Positions 26,545 through 35,741 of a stretch of DNA of 64,000 nucleotides are shown one piece after another. Each line of letters begins with the position of its first letter. The first letter of the stretch is position 1. The stretch covers positions 310,001 through 374,000 of the forward strand of contig CAJTPW010000002.1 of NCBI GenBank assembly GCA_910578465.1, in the 5' to 3' direction. The DNA comes from an uncultured Vampirovibrio sp. GTDB lineage: Bacteria; Cyanobacteriota; Vampirovibrionia; Gastranaerophilales; Gastranaerophilaceae. Below the pieces are notes generated by a model, which saw only the letters and a list, made by a program, of their open reading frames with translations, was not told where the DNA came from and searched no databases. The translations under genes were made by a program, and so were the position numbers.

Positions 26545-27315
26545 ATGCTTCTTGTAATCGATATTGGAAATACAAACACAAACATAGGGCTCTTTTTGGA
26601 TTCAAAGCTTCTTATAAACTGGAATGTTGCATCCGATTCAAAAAGAACACAGGACGAATATGGAATTTTGCTTTTAAACCTCATAAATTCAGTACAAAAA
26701 AAGGCCGACGTTAAATCCTGCATTATATCAACCGTTGTTCCTCCCTTAGGAGAAACTTTTAAGGCTGCGCTTAAAAAATATTTTGATATTGAAGCATTTT
26801 TGCTTTCATATAAATCTAAATTGCCTTTTAAAATCGCCCTTAAAAACCCGAAAGAAATCGGCGCGGATAGGATTGCAAACGCAGCAGCAGCCGTAAGATT
26901 GTATAAACTGCCTGCAATTGTAATTGATTTTGGAACGGCAACCACATTTGATATTGTGGATGAAAATAAAAATTTCGTTGGCGGCATAATTGCCCCCGGG
27001 CCTAAAATTCAGGCAAACTCTTTGAGCAGCTTTACATCAAAACTGCCAAAGGTAAAAATAGAAGCGCCAAAAGAAGCAATAGGCAAAGATACAATTTCTG
27101 CTATGCTTTCAGGAATTGTAAGAGGCCATGCCTGCATGATAGACGGTATGATAAAACTTTGCGAAGAAGAACTGGGCCAAAAGGCTACAATCATTGCAAC
27201 GGGCGGCTTTTCAAGTGTTCTCTTTCCAAATATGGAAAGGCACGCGGATTTTATCAATAAAGACCTGACTTTGCAGGGGCTTGAATATTTGTATAAATTA
27301 AACAGGGAGGAATGA
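26545..27315 (+). CDS. coaX: Type III pantothenate kinase
   Basis: A 256-residue ASKHA-fold kinase. Motifs: LLVIDIGNTNTNIGLF at the start (phosphate 1), GADRIANAAAA, VIDFGTATTFDIVDENKNFVGGIIAPG (phosphate 2 region) and IATGGFSSVLFPNM. It phosphorylates pantothenate, the first step of CoA synthesis. I took ATG 26545; the frame is open further upstream, but that stretch is the repeat region. Its stop overlaps the dut start (ATGATGG), indicating coupling. Confidence 0.95.
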   Translation: MLLVIDIGNTNTNIGLFLDSKLLINWNVASDSKRTQDEYGILLLNLINSVQKKADVKSCIISTVVPPLGETFKAALKKYFDIEAFLLSYKSKLPFKIALKNPKEIGADRIANAAAAVRLYKLPAIVIDFGTATTFDIVDENKNFVGGIIAPGPKIQANSLSSFTSKLPKVKIEAPKEAIGKDTISAMLSGIVRGHACMIDGMIKLCEEELGQKATIIATGGFSSVLFPNMERHADFINKDLTLQGLEYLYKLNREE

Positions 27316-27758
27316 TGGAGAATATAGTTTTAAAAGTTGAAAAACTTGAACATTGCGCAGGGCTGCCCGAATATAAAACGGAAGGCGCTGCAGGCATGGA
27401 CCTTATGGCGGCAAATACGGAAGATGTGGTTTTAAAACCTTTGGATAGGGCGCTTATCCCGACAGGAATAAAAATCGAACTACCGAGAGGTTATGAGGCA
27501 CAAATCCGCCCGAGAAGCGGCCTTGCGATTAAAAGCGGCATTACGCTTTCAAATTGTGTCGGCACAATCGATGAAGATTATAGAGGGGAAGTTTGCGTCG
27601 GGCTTATAAACCTTTCAAAGGAAGAGTTTACAATTAAAAGAGGGGATAGAATAGCACAAATGCTTATTGCGCCCGTTGTTCGCGCAAACATACAGGCTTT
27701 AGAAGAGCTCTCCGCAACAGCCCGCGGCACAGGCGGCTTTGGCTCTACGGGGGTATAA
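27312..27758 (+). CDS. dut: dUTP diphosphatase
   Basis: A 148-residue trimeric dUTPase with all five motifs: AAGMDLMA, RPRSGLAIKSG, LSNCVGTIDEDYRGE, GDRIAQM and the C-terminal RGTGGFGSTG arm. It cleaves dUTP to dUMP and PPi. It overlaps coaX by 4 bp and is followed by a strong terminator. Confidence 0.97.
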   Translation: MMENIVLKVEKLEHCAGLPEYKTEGAAGMDLMAANTEDVVLKPLDRALIPTGIKIELPRGYEAQIRPRSGLAIKSGITLSNCVGTIDEDYRGEVCVGLINLSKEEFTIKRGDRIAQMLIAPVVRANIQALEELSATARGTGGFGSTGV

Positions 27759-27777
27759 AAAAAATAAGAAACAAATT

Positions 27778-27802
27778 CGAGGGTAAGATACCCTCGTTTT
27801 TT
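27778..27802 (+). terminator. Terminator of coaX-dut
   Basis: CGAGGGTA and TACCCTCG form a perfect 8-bp stem with a 3-nt loop followed by TTTTTT. Confidence 0.93.
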
Positions 27803-27862
27803 ATGCATATAAAACAATATAAAAGGCACTAAGAAAGAGGCTTAAGCCTCTTGATTTAAATA

Positions 27863-27936
<74 letters not shown>

Positions 27937-27994
27937 ACATCGCATATTCGGTTTTAAACGCTCTTTGGGATTTAGTCTTGGACCCTTATTAGCC

Positions 27995-28083
27995 TCTCGC
28001 AAAACGTGACATTTAGTCACCTTTTGCTCGACAGAGTGCTCATAACCACTCTTGAGCCGACAGTCCTTAGAGTATTTGCGAGA
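27995..28083. other. Multi-hairpin intergenic structure between argS and tRNA-Ile
   Basis: TCTCGCAAA (27995-28003) pairs with TTTGCGAGA (28075-28083), closing two internal hairpins: GTGAC/GTCAC (28006-28020) and GCTC-GAGTG/CACTC-GAGC (28026-28057). CAAAA in the outer stem could alternatively pair with CTTTTG next to the first hairpin. It may be the 3' end or leader of the argS/tRNA transcript or an independent RNA. Confidence 0.4.
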
Positions 28084-28129
28084 CATCACCCGCAAGAATT
28101 AGATTACCATAGACAAATTTCAAAATCAA

Positions 28130-29833
28130 CTACATTTTTTCAGGGGCGGTAATTTTTAACAATTTAAAAACTTCGCCTAAAACATTTTTCACGGCCGCAA
28201 CAAGCGCAAGTCTGCCTTTTGTAAGCTCTTTATCATCTGACAATACTCTTGTAAAATTGTAAAAATGATGAAAATCATACGCCAAATTTGACGCATATTT
28301 ACAAAGAAGATAAGGAGCGCGCATTCTTGAGGCACCTTCTACGGTTGTTTTAAACTCTTCAAGTCTTAAAATAAGTTTTCTTGTGGCGTCATATGATTTT
28401 TCATCCGCCTTGTCAAAAAGCTCTGGAACCTTTAAATCATCCGAAATGTTGTTTAAAATTTCATCAAGCTCTTTTTTTTCAATAAAAGGCGGTAATTTTT
28501 CGCCCGTTTCAGTGTCTAGCCTGTCTTCAACAGCCTTTCTTAAAATCGAACAGCTTCTTGCATGGGCATATTGAACATAAAATACAGGGTTTTGGTCATT
28601 TTTCTGCTTTGCAAGATCCACATCAAAATCAAGGGTTGTATCAATACTTCTCATCAACATCCAGAATCTTGTAGCATCAACCCCAACCTCATCCATGAGT
28701 TCATCCAGCGTCACCATCTTTTTTCTTTTGCCCATTCTGACAGCCTCACCGTTTTGAATAATATTTACAAGCTGCCCAAGAAGCACTTCGAGGTTACTGC
28801 TGTCATACCCGAGCGCGTCAACGGCTGCTTTCATTCTGGGGATATAGCCGTGATGGTCTGCACCCCAGATATTTATCAGGTGGTCAAACCCTCTGTCAAA
28901 TTTATTTTTATGATAAGCAATATCTGCCGTAAGATATGTATTTGAGCCGTCCTGTTTTCTTAAAACACGGTCCTGATCATCTGTATAATCTGTTGTTCTA
29001 AACCAGAGAGCGCCGTCTTTTTCGTAAAGCTTTCCTGCGGTTTCAAGCGCCTTTACGCATTTTTCAACTTCATTGTTTTTATAAAGCGCAGTTTCAGAGA
29101 AAAAGCAGTCAAAATGCGTTTCAAACTTCTCTAAAAGCTCTTTCTGGAGCCTCAACATATCTTTTTTAGCAAATTCGCCGTATGGTTCGTTTGAATTTTG
29201 CTCGATATATCTTTTTGCACAATCAATTAAATAATCGCCCCTGTAGGCATCTTCGGGCCACTCAACGGTTTCACCCTTTAATTCTTTAACACGAAGCTCC
29301 AGAGACATCGCAAGCTTGTTTATCTGGTTTCCTGCGTCATTTATGTAGAATTCCTGATAAACATCGTATCCCGTAAATTTTAAAACTTCTGCAAGTGAAG
29401 AACCAAGTGCGGCCCAGCGCCCGTGTCCTATATGAAAAGGCCCTGTCGGATTGGCGCTTACATATTCTATATTTACCTTTTTGCCTTTGCCCAAATCCAT
29501 TCTGCCATAATTTTCTTTTTCGGCAAGAATTTCTTTAACAACCTTTTTTAAAAAACCCTCTTCAAGTTTGAAATTAATAAACCCTGCAACCGTGTTTACG
29601 GAAAAATCTTCAGGTTTTATGAATTCAGCAACCGCATTTGCTATCATAGGCGGTGCCATCTTAGCATCACGCGCAAGTGATGAGACATTAACGCTGAAAT
29701 CACCAAATTCGGGGTTTTTAGGGGTTTCGCAAACAAAGCTTGCTGTTATTTTTTCCGCAGCCCCTAATTTTTTATTTAAAACGGCTTCATCTGCCGCATT
29801 TTTAACAACATTTACAAAAAAATCTTTAATCAT
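28130..29833 (-). CDS. argS: Arginyl-tRNA synthetase
   Basis: A 567-residue class I synthetase. The N-terminal Arg-tRNA-synthetase domain is followed by the HIGH motif (SANPTGPFHIGHGRWAALG), a KMSK-like region replaced as usual for ArgRS (RMGKRKKMVTLDEL), and a DALR anticodon-binding domain near the C-terminus (ASRMRAPYLLCKYASNLAYDFHHFYN). I chose the second of two adjacent ATGs (29833); 29836 is equally possible, and the further upstream extension is not part of the family. Confidence 0.96.
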   Translation of the reverse strand: MIKDFFVNVVKNAADEAVLNKKLGAAEKITASFVCETPKNPEFGDFSVNVSSLARDAKMAPPMIANAVAEFIKPEDFSVNTVAGFINFKLEEGFLKKVVKEILAEKENYGRMDLGKGKKVNIEYVSANPTGPFHIGHGRWAALGSSLAEVLKFTGYDVYQEFYINDAGNQINKLAMSLELRVKELKGETVEWPEDAYRGDYLIDCAKRYIEQNSNEPYGEFAKKDMLRLQKELLEKFETHFDCFFSETALYKNNEVEKCVKALETAGKLYEKDGALWFRTTDYTDDQDRVLRKQDGSNTYLTADIAYHKNKFDRGFDHLINIWGADHHGYIPRMKAAVDALGYDSSNLEVLLGQLVNIIQNGEAVRMGKRKKMVTLDELMDEVGVDATRFWMLMRSIDTTLDFDVDLAKQKNDQNPVFYVQYAHARSCSILRKAVEDRLDTETGEKLPPFIEKKELDEILNNISDDLKVPELFDKADEKSYDATRKLILRLEEFKTTVEGASRMRAPYLLCKYASNLAYDFHHFYNFTRVLSDDKELTKGRLALVAAVKNVLGEVFKLLKITAPEKM

Positions 29834-29984
29834 CATAAAAGCATTATATCTTAAACAAAAATAAATACTCCAAGCAAACAAAAAGTAAAATCAAAAGTAA
29901 AATATTTTTATGTTGTTATATAATATTTCCTGCAAAGAAAATAAAAAACCGTAAAAGCATTAACAATATTAACAACAAAATTTT

Positions 29985-31361
29985 ATGAACTTATCCGAAG
30001 CAAAAAAATCAAATTCGATAATATTTAAAATGTCAGTGCCAATTTTTATAGAGCTTCTTTTACAGATGCTTGTAGGAAATATTGACCAGATAATGATAGG
30101 ACATTTTAACGAGATTTATGTCGGGGCAGTTGGAAACGCCAATTTAATTATAAACCTTATAATTATTGTATTGAGTGTTATGAGCGTTTCCACAACAGTT
30201 TTAATTTCAAGATATCTGGGCTCCAAAAATTTCGGTAAAATTTCTGAAGTTTTTAACACATCAATTGTCATGCTTTTTATTGTAAGCACAATAATAACCG
30301 TTGCCATATTTACTCTGGCAACCCCCGTTTTCCGCTGGATGCAGGTGCCTGAAGTTATTTTTAATGAAACAAAAACCTATCTTTTTGTTGTTGGCGCTTT
30401 TACAATAGTTCAGGGCCTATATATGACATATACGGCAGCGCTTCGAAGCTACGGTTTTATGAAAAACGTTATGCTTGCGGCTGTTTTTATGAATATTATA
30501 AACATTTTAGGCAACTTTGTTTTGATTAACGGATTTTTATTAATCCCCGCCCTAGGTGTTAAGGGCGCTGCAATATCAACCGTAGCAAGCAGAACCATCG
30601 GGCTTATATTTATGGTTTATCTTTTTAACATAAAAACGGATATTGAAGTTTCAACAAAATATTTAAAACCCTTCCCGAAAAACACAATGAAAAATTTGCT
30701 TCATATCGGCATACCTTCAGGCGCGGAAGAGCTGTCCTACCACCTTTCTCAAACCGTTATAATGAAATTTGTCAATTTCTTTGGCACAACGGTCATTACA
30801 ACAAAAGTTTACTGCAGCATTCTTGCAAACTTTGCATATATTTATTCCGTTGCAATATCTCAGGCTTCTCAAATTGTCGTAAGTTACCTTATAGGCTCAA
30901 ACAATTTAAAGCTTGCAAACAAAAAGGTTTGGTCCACCCTTGTTGTTTCAATGGTAATTTCGCTTTCAATCACGCTTCTGCTTTATATTTTCAGCGACAA
31001 CATCCTTGGCATTTTTACCAAAAATCCTGAAATTTTAGCTCTCGGAAAAAAGATAATCTTTGTGGAATTTTTCCTTGAAATCGGCCGCTCGATAAATATT
31101 GTAATGGTTCGATGTTTAATTGCCGTTGAAGATGTAAAATTTCCCGCATATATGTGCATATTTTCAGCATGGACATTCGGGGTCGGCTTTGGATACATTT
31201 TCGGGGTTTTAATGGGCGCAGGACTTGTCGGAATCTGGATAGGGATGGCGATGGACGAGTGCATCAGAGGACTTATTTTGATTTTAAGGTTTAAAACATT
31301 GGGCTGGACAAAAAAGGTGAAAAAGAAAAGAAGGGAAGAACTTTGCTTTAAACAGGGGTAG
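29985..31361 (+). CDS. MATE-family multidrug exporter
   Basis: A 458-residue membrane protein with 12 predicted helices in two halves and MATE hallmarks: PIFIELLLQMLVGNIDQIMIGHF in helix 1-2 and PSGAEELSYHLSQTVIMKFVNFFGT at the start of the second half. It exports drugs or toxic cations against Na+ or H+ at the inner membrane. It belongs to the NorM/DinF-like group; the substrate is unknown. Monocistronic. Confidence 0.93.
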   Translation: MNLSEAKKSNSIIFKMSVPIFIELLLQMLVGNIDQIMIGHFNEIYVGAVGNANLIINLIIIVLSVMSVSTTVLISRYLGSKNFGKISEVFNTSIVMLFIVSTIITVAIFTLATPVFRWMQVPEVIFNETKTYLFVVGAFTIVQGLYMTYTAALRSYGFMKNVMLAAVFMNIINILGNFVLINGFLLIPALGVKGAAISTVASRTIGLIFMVYLFNIKTDIEVSTKYLKPFPKNTMKNLLHIGIPSGAEELSYHLSQTVIMKFVNFFGTTVITTKVYCSILANFAYIYSVAISQASQIVVSYLIGSNNLKLANKKVWSTLVVSMVISLSITLLLYIFSDNILGIFTKNPEILALGKKIIFVEFFLEIGRSINIVMVRCLIAVEDVKFPAYMCIFSAWTFGVGFGYIFGVLMGAGLVGIWIGMAMDECIRGLILILRFKTLGWTKKVKKKRREELCFKQG

Positions 31362-31572
31362 AACACTTGAAAATTTGCTTTTTACCGTTATTTGAGCCGA
31401 TATTAAAATCGCGTCAGAATTTCTGTAACTTTTTGTAAAGTTTGGCTAAAAAAGTGTTAATTTTGACTTCTCCCGTTTTTTTATTAAAATGTAAGCACAG
31501 GCATAAAATTTGTGTTTACAAAGGAAGCATAATTTTTCTGCAACATTTAAAGATCAGGGAACGTATAGTAAG

Positions 31573-31797
31573 ATGCCAAAAATTAACGCAATAAATGCAA
31601 CAAGCGCGATTAATTATGGCCCCACAATCTCCACAAGAAGAGACGGGGGCGATAATTCCGGCGATTTTATTGCAAGCAGGCTGAACTATTTATACAACCA
31701 AACCCTTGCCGTATCAAGAAACAGCTCCTTAAACTTCAGAGGATTGAAAAAAATCGTTCAAAAAGGCGCCGGCGAAAAACTTGATAAGGTGGTTTAG
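31573..31797 (+). CDS. Small hypothetical protein with N-F-R-G motif
   Basis: A 74-residue protein starting at ATG 31573 (MPKINAINATSAINYG). An in-frame start at 31510 lies in the presumed leader. Polar, Asn/Ser-rich, with SSLNFRGLKKIVQKG near the C-terminus, resembling the F-K-G motif of the 25182 protein and others. A promoter-like TTGACT and TTAAAAT near 31463-31490 precede it. Coding status is moderate. Confidence 0.55.
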   Translation: MPKINAINATSAINYGPTISTRRDGGDNSGDFIASRLNYLYNQTLAVSRNSSLNFRGLKKIVQKGAGEKLDKVV

Positions 31798-31840
31798 TTT
31801 TTTAACACCCTAAAATCAATATTTTAAAATTCAAAGAGAA

Positions 31841-32395
31841 TTATATTTTCTTTAAAAGTTTTGCCTGGATTGTATTTGCACTGCTTAAATATTCAATCAG
31901 AGCACTGTATCTTTCATCGGATTCCCCGTATGGAATATTTTTTGATAAAAGTTCTTTTGCGGATTTATTCAGCACATTAAGCTTTTTTAATGCTTTTTTA
32001 AGTAAAAAACCTTTGTAAAGCCCCGGAAAATATTTAAACAAAAACTTCCCAAAAACATTACTGCCCCTGAATTTATCCTGTGCTTTTTTTACGGCGGAAT
32101 CTTGCAGAATATCAAAATCAAAATCATTCAGACGTTTTCTTGAATTTTTAAGGGTGTCGTTTTCAATATTTTCAGAAGAATTTAGCACGGGCTCTTTTGG
32201 CTTTATTTCCTCTTTTTTAATCGGATTATCAAAAAAAGGAGAATCTTTAATATCACCGTTTACTTTTATTGCAAGCGGGTTTGGAGTATTTTCAATATCG
32301 GGTACAACGGAAATTTCGGCACCTGCAGAGCCTTGTGTGCCGAAGCCTAATTCTTTTAATTGTCCCAATAGGGAATTTTTAAATAATTCTTCCAT
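31841..32395 (-). CDS. Hypothetical protein
   Basis: About 184 residues from ATG 32395 (MEELFKNSLLGQLKELGFGTQG). The N-terminal half is low-complexity and acidic/proline-containing; the C-terminal half is helical and basic (FGKFLFKYFPGLYKGFLLKKALKKLNVLNKSAKELL). There is no membrane segment and no known domain. It is divergent from nifU with about 100 bp between starts. A TTG at 32416 would add 7 residues. Confidence 0.65.
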   Translation of the reverse strand: MEELFKNSLLGQLKELGFGTQGSAGAEISVVPDIENTPNPLAIKVNGDIKDSPFFDNPIKKEEIKPKEPVLNSSENIENDTLKNSRKRLNDFDFDILQDSAVKKAQDKFRGSNVFGKFLFKYFPGLYKGFLLKKALKKLNVLNKSAKELLSKNIPYGESDERYSALIEYLSSANTIQAKLLKKI

Positions 32396-32493
32396 TATAA
32401 AATTATTATTAAGCAAAACGGAAGGTTTTAAACCCTATACAAGTAGTATTTTTGGTTTATAATCTGAATGTAAAAATTTATGGGACAAAAACT

Positions 32494-33330
32494 ATGTGGG
32501 AATATTCTGATACGGTAAAAGAGCATTACAAAAACCCGAAAAACGTAGGCTCAATTGAAAATGCCGACGCAATCGGGGAAGCAGGGGCCTTAGCCTGCGG
32601 TGATGCTTTAAAGCTTTATTTAAAAATAAAAGATGGAATTGTAACCGACGCTAAATTTCAAACCTTTGGCTGCGGCTCTGCGGTTGCATCCTCAAGCATT
32701 CTAACTGAAATGATAATCGGAAAAACGCTTGATGAAGTTAAAAAAATTACAAATAAAGAAATTGCGGATAAACTGGGCGGACTGCCGCCTGAAAAAATGC
32801 ACTGTTCCGTTATGGGCCATGAGGCACTTGAAGACGCACTTAAAAATTATGAGGGCAGCAAAAGCGAAACAGGAAAACAAACACCAAAAACAAATAAAGA
32901 TAAGATTATCTGCAATTGTTTTTCAATCACAGAAAAAGCCATAAAAGAAGCTATAGAGCACAACGGTGCAAAAACCGTTGAAGATATAACCGCGCTCACA
33001 TATGCAGGAGGAGCTTGCGGAAGATGTAAAGGGAACATTCAGGCAATTATAAACACTTATAATATGGAGACCAAAAACAACAAAGAAGAACTGAATGCTG
33101 TTCAATTCATTTTAAAGGTAAATAAAGTAATTGAAAAAAATATCATGCCTGAGCTTGGTAAAGACTGCGGCGGTATAGAGCTTATAAACATTGAAGGAAA
33201 AGATGTTTATGTGCGCTTGACGGGAACCTGCAAAGGCTGCAGAAATTCAACCCTGACACTTAAAAACTTTGTACAGGCACAGCTTAGAGAACACGTTGAT
33301 GAAGAAATAAATGTTACAGAGGTGGAATAA
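32494..33330 (+). CDS. nifU: NifU-type Fe-S cluster scaffold
   Basis: A 278-residue three-domain NifU from ATG 32494: an IscU-like domain (GEAGALACGDALKLYLKI, KFQTFGCGSAVASSS, HCSVMGHEALEDAL, three conserved Cys), a BFD-type [2Fe-2S] domain (IICNCFSITEKAIKEAI to GGACGRCKGNI), and the NifU C-terminal domain with CKGC. It builds Fe-S clusters using sulfur from NifS, encoded 3 bp downstream. No nitrogenase genes are visible; this is the general or anaerobic assembly system. Confidence 0.96.
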   Translation: MWEYSDTVKEHYKNPKNVGSIENADAIGEAGALACGDALKLYLKIKDGIVTDAKFQTFGCGSAVASSSILTEMIIGKTLDEVKKITNKEIADKLGGLPPEKMHCSVMGHEALEDALKNYEGSKSETGKQTPKTNKDKIICNCFSITEKAIKEAIEHNGAKTVEDITALTYAGGACGRCKGNIQAIINTYNMETKNNKEELNAVQFILKVNKVIEKNIMPELGKDCGGIELINIEGKDVYVRLTGTCKGCRNSTLTLKNFVQAQLREHVDEEINVTEVE

Positions 33331-33333
33331 AAA

Positions 33334-34530
33334 ATGAGCCTTAACAATTTAATTTATCTGGACAACAATGCAACCACAAAGGTTGATGAAAAAGTGGTGG
33401 AGGCTATGCTTCCATACTTTAGTGAAGAATACGGAAACCCTTCATCCATCTACGATTTAGCACACACTGCAAATTCTGCCGTAAGGCGCTCAAGGGAAAC
33501 AATTAAAGAATTTCTGGGCGCAAAAGATTCAAAAGAAATTCTTTTCACATCTTGCGGTTCGGAAAGCGCAAATACGGCAATTAAAGGGGTTTTGGAATTA
33601 AATAAAACAAAAAAACACATAATAACCTCAAAAGTAGAACACCCCTGTGTTTTAAACCTCTATAAAGAGCTTGAAAAACACGGATATAAGGTTGATTATA
33701 TCGGGGTCGATTCAAGCGGAGACCTTGACGTTCAAGAACTTGCAAAAAAGGTGGGGAAAGATACGGCCCTTGTTTCAATTATGTACGCCAATAATGAAAC
33801 GGGCGCAATATTCCCCGTTAAAGAAATTGCAGACATCGTAAAAGACATAAACCCCGAAACAAAAGTATTTGTGGACGCGGTTCAAGCGGCAGGAAAAATA
33901 CCCGTAAATGTTCAAGAGACAAAAATAGACCTGCTCGGGATTTCAGCACATAAATTCCACGGCCCCAAAGGCATAGGTGCGCTGTATGTTAAATCAGGTA
34001 CGATGATTGCTCCTTTAATTGTAGGCGGACATCAGGAAAGAGGGAAAAGAGCGGGAACCGAAAATGTGCCTTATATTGTAGGTATGGCAAAAGCGGCCGA
34101 ACTTGCCATGGAAAATTTGGATGATGAACTTTGCCGCGTCAAAAAACTTCGAGACACTCTTGAAGAAGGCATTTTATCCAAAATTAAAAATGCAAGACTT
34201 AACGCAACGGCAAAAAACAGGGTACCGAACACAACAAACATCGGATTTTTATACATTGAAGGCGAGCTCATTTTGCTGCACCTTAATGATGCGGGAATTT
34301 GTGCAAGTTCGGGTTCTGCCTGCACATCGGGAAGTTTGGAGCCAAGCCATGTTTTACGGGCAATGGGCGTTCCCTTTACATCACTTCATGGCAGCATAAG
34401 ATTCTCTTTAAGCCGCTATACAACCGAGGAAGATATCAATTATACGGTTCAAACCCTTCCTCACATAATTGAAAAACTTGCAAGAATTTCACCGTTTCAA
34501 AAGGAGCTTGGAGAGATTTTAAATCATTAG
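33334..34530 (+). CDS. nifS: Cysteine desulfurase NifS
   Basis: A 398-residue PLP enzyme of class V. YLDNNATTKVD at the N-terminus, SAHKFHGPKGIGALYVK with the PLP lysine, RAGTENVPYIVGMAKA, and the active-site loop SSGSACTSGSLEPSHVL with the catalytic cysteine. It mobilises sulfur for NifU. A good terminator follows at 34575. Confidence 0.96.
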   Translation: MSLNNLIYLDNNATTKVDEKVVEAMLPYFSEEYGNPSSIYDLAHTANSAVRRSRETIKEFLGAKDSKEILFTSCGSESANTAIKGVLELNKTKKHIITSKVEHPCVLNLYKELEKHGYKVDYIGVDSSGDLDVQELAKKVGKDTALVSIMYANNETGAIFPVKEIADIVKDINPETKVFVDAVQAAGKIPVNVQETKIDLLGISAHKFHGPKGIGALYVKSGTMIAPLIVGGHQERGKRAGTENVPYIVGMAKAAELAMENLDDELCRVKKLRDTLEEGILSKIKNARLNATAKNRVPNTTNIGFLYIEGELILLHLNDAGICASSGSACTSGSLEPSHVLRAMGVPFTSLHGSIRFSLSRYTTEEDINYTVQTLPHIIEKLARISPFQKELGEILNH

Positions 34531-34574
34531 AGCACCACGAAGCTTAAAGATTACTTAAAATTGAACAAAAAATG

Positions 34575-34612
34575 AGGCTTTGTAAAAGATTTTGTCTTTT
34601 CAAAGCCTTTTT
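34575..34612 (+). terminator. Terminator of nifU-nifS
   Basis: AGGCTTTG and CAAAGCCT arms with an additional inner AAAAGA/TCTTTT stem, followed by TTTTT. Confidence 0.92.
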
Positions 34613-34671
34613 GACCTTTAACAGGGGAAATTAGGATGAAATTTTTATGCCTGTTTTGTGCCTTTTGTTAT

Positions 34672-35289
34672 TTAAACATCAGTTTGTTCAACACAATTTT
34701 TGCATTCTTCTTCTTTGTTCTCTTTAATTCCAATTATAGGATTTATAATTTTTTCCATTAAAACATTTTTTGCAAACTTATCCGCATATTTTGAAACAGC
34801 AATCAAAGCGCCGAGCCCTGCAACCGCAAGAGCCACGTCTCTTCTGTGATTTACGACTTTAGCACCGCTTTTCGTGAAATTTTGTTTTAAAATGTGGAAA
34901 TTATCAAATAATTTTCCTGCAGCCTTCTGTGCCGCGCCAACAATTCCTATAGGAAACAATACGCTTGTAATTCCCTGAAAAATCCCCTGACTTAAGGCTT
35001 TTTTCTTTGCCTCTTCCTTGCCTTCAATCTTTTTGGAGCTGTTGTATGTTGTTAAAACATCCGCTGCAATATATCCTGCAACAGGTATATACGAAATAAC
35101 GGGAAGGCTTTTTATAAACGCACTTTTAGAATTATTGCAAACAACTCTTGTTGCGGCACCGATATCGTCACAATATCCCAGGTATCTTACGGGAGTATCA
35201 TGCAGGATATCTTTCTTTTGCCCTGTCGGCTTTTTGCCTTCGGCCGCAGCTTTCTTTGCATATGCAGTTTCTTGTGCTTGTATTTTCAC
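34672..35289 (-). CDS. Hypothetical protein with hydrophobic segments
   Basis: A 205-residue protein. The N-terminus is basic (AQETAYAKKAAAEGKKPTGQKK); in the middle are two amphipathic-to-hydrophobic helices (SLPVISYIPVAGYIAADVLTTY, GIFQGITSVLFPIGIVGAAQKAAG), then RRDVALAVAGLGALIAVSKYADKFA. The C-terminus has a CKNC pair. No recognised family; it resembles lineage-specific membrane-associated proteins. Monocistronic. Confidence 0.68.
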   Translation of the reverse strand: MKIQAQETAYAKKAAAEGKKPTGQKKDILHDTPVRYLGYCDDIGAATRVVCNNSKSAFIKSLPVISYIPVAGYIAADVLTTYNSSKKIEGKEEAKKKALSQGIFQGITSVLFPIGIVGAAQKAAGKLFDNFHILKQNFTKSGAKVVNHRRDVALAVAGLGALIAVSKYADKFAKNVLMEKIINPIIGIKENKEEECKNCVEQTDV

Positions 35290-35452
35290 TTCTTAACCTT
35301 CAATTGTTTTTTGTATCTCTATAAAACACATAAAGAGTTTTTATTGCGCCTTATTTTTATAAATCTTTCTAAATTTTACAATTTATTTACATGCCTTCAT
35401 ACTTACTTACAATTTATTTACATTTCGCTTTCTTTTGTTCATCATGAAAATT

Positions 35453-35674
35453 ATGGGAAAAGCAAAAAAACGCATACTACATAAAACAAATTCAAGCCTT
35501 TTTATGACAAGAGAAAGCGCCGTAAGCAAGGTTTTTAATATTTTAAATTCAAAGAACAATAGCAGAGTTGAAGCCGATAATTTAATTACCCTTTTCGGGC
35601 TCACCGCAGAAGAGCTTTCTGAGGCAGGGGTTTCTTATGAGGATTTATTATCTTTTAGCGGAACTATGGCATAA
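35453..35674 (+). CDS. Small hypothetical helical protein
   Basis: A 73-residue protein from ATG 35453 (MGKAKKRILHKTNSSLFM); an earlier ATG at 35435 adds six residues. The sequence SRVEADNLITLFGLTAEELSEAGVSYEDLLSF looks like a small all-helical DNA- or protein-binding unit. The coding pattern is natural, but there is no known domain. Confidence 0.55.
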   Translation: MGKAKKRILHKTNSSLFMTRESAVSKVFNILNSKNNSRVEADNLITLFGLTAEELSEAGVSYEDLLSFSGTMA

Positions 35675-35741
35675 GTTTTTGGTTTGTCCTTTGTCCCGAT
35701 TATTTTAAGACCGGATTCGGGCGGTTTTGCCTTGAATTATT

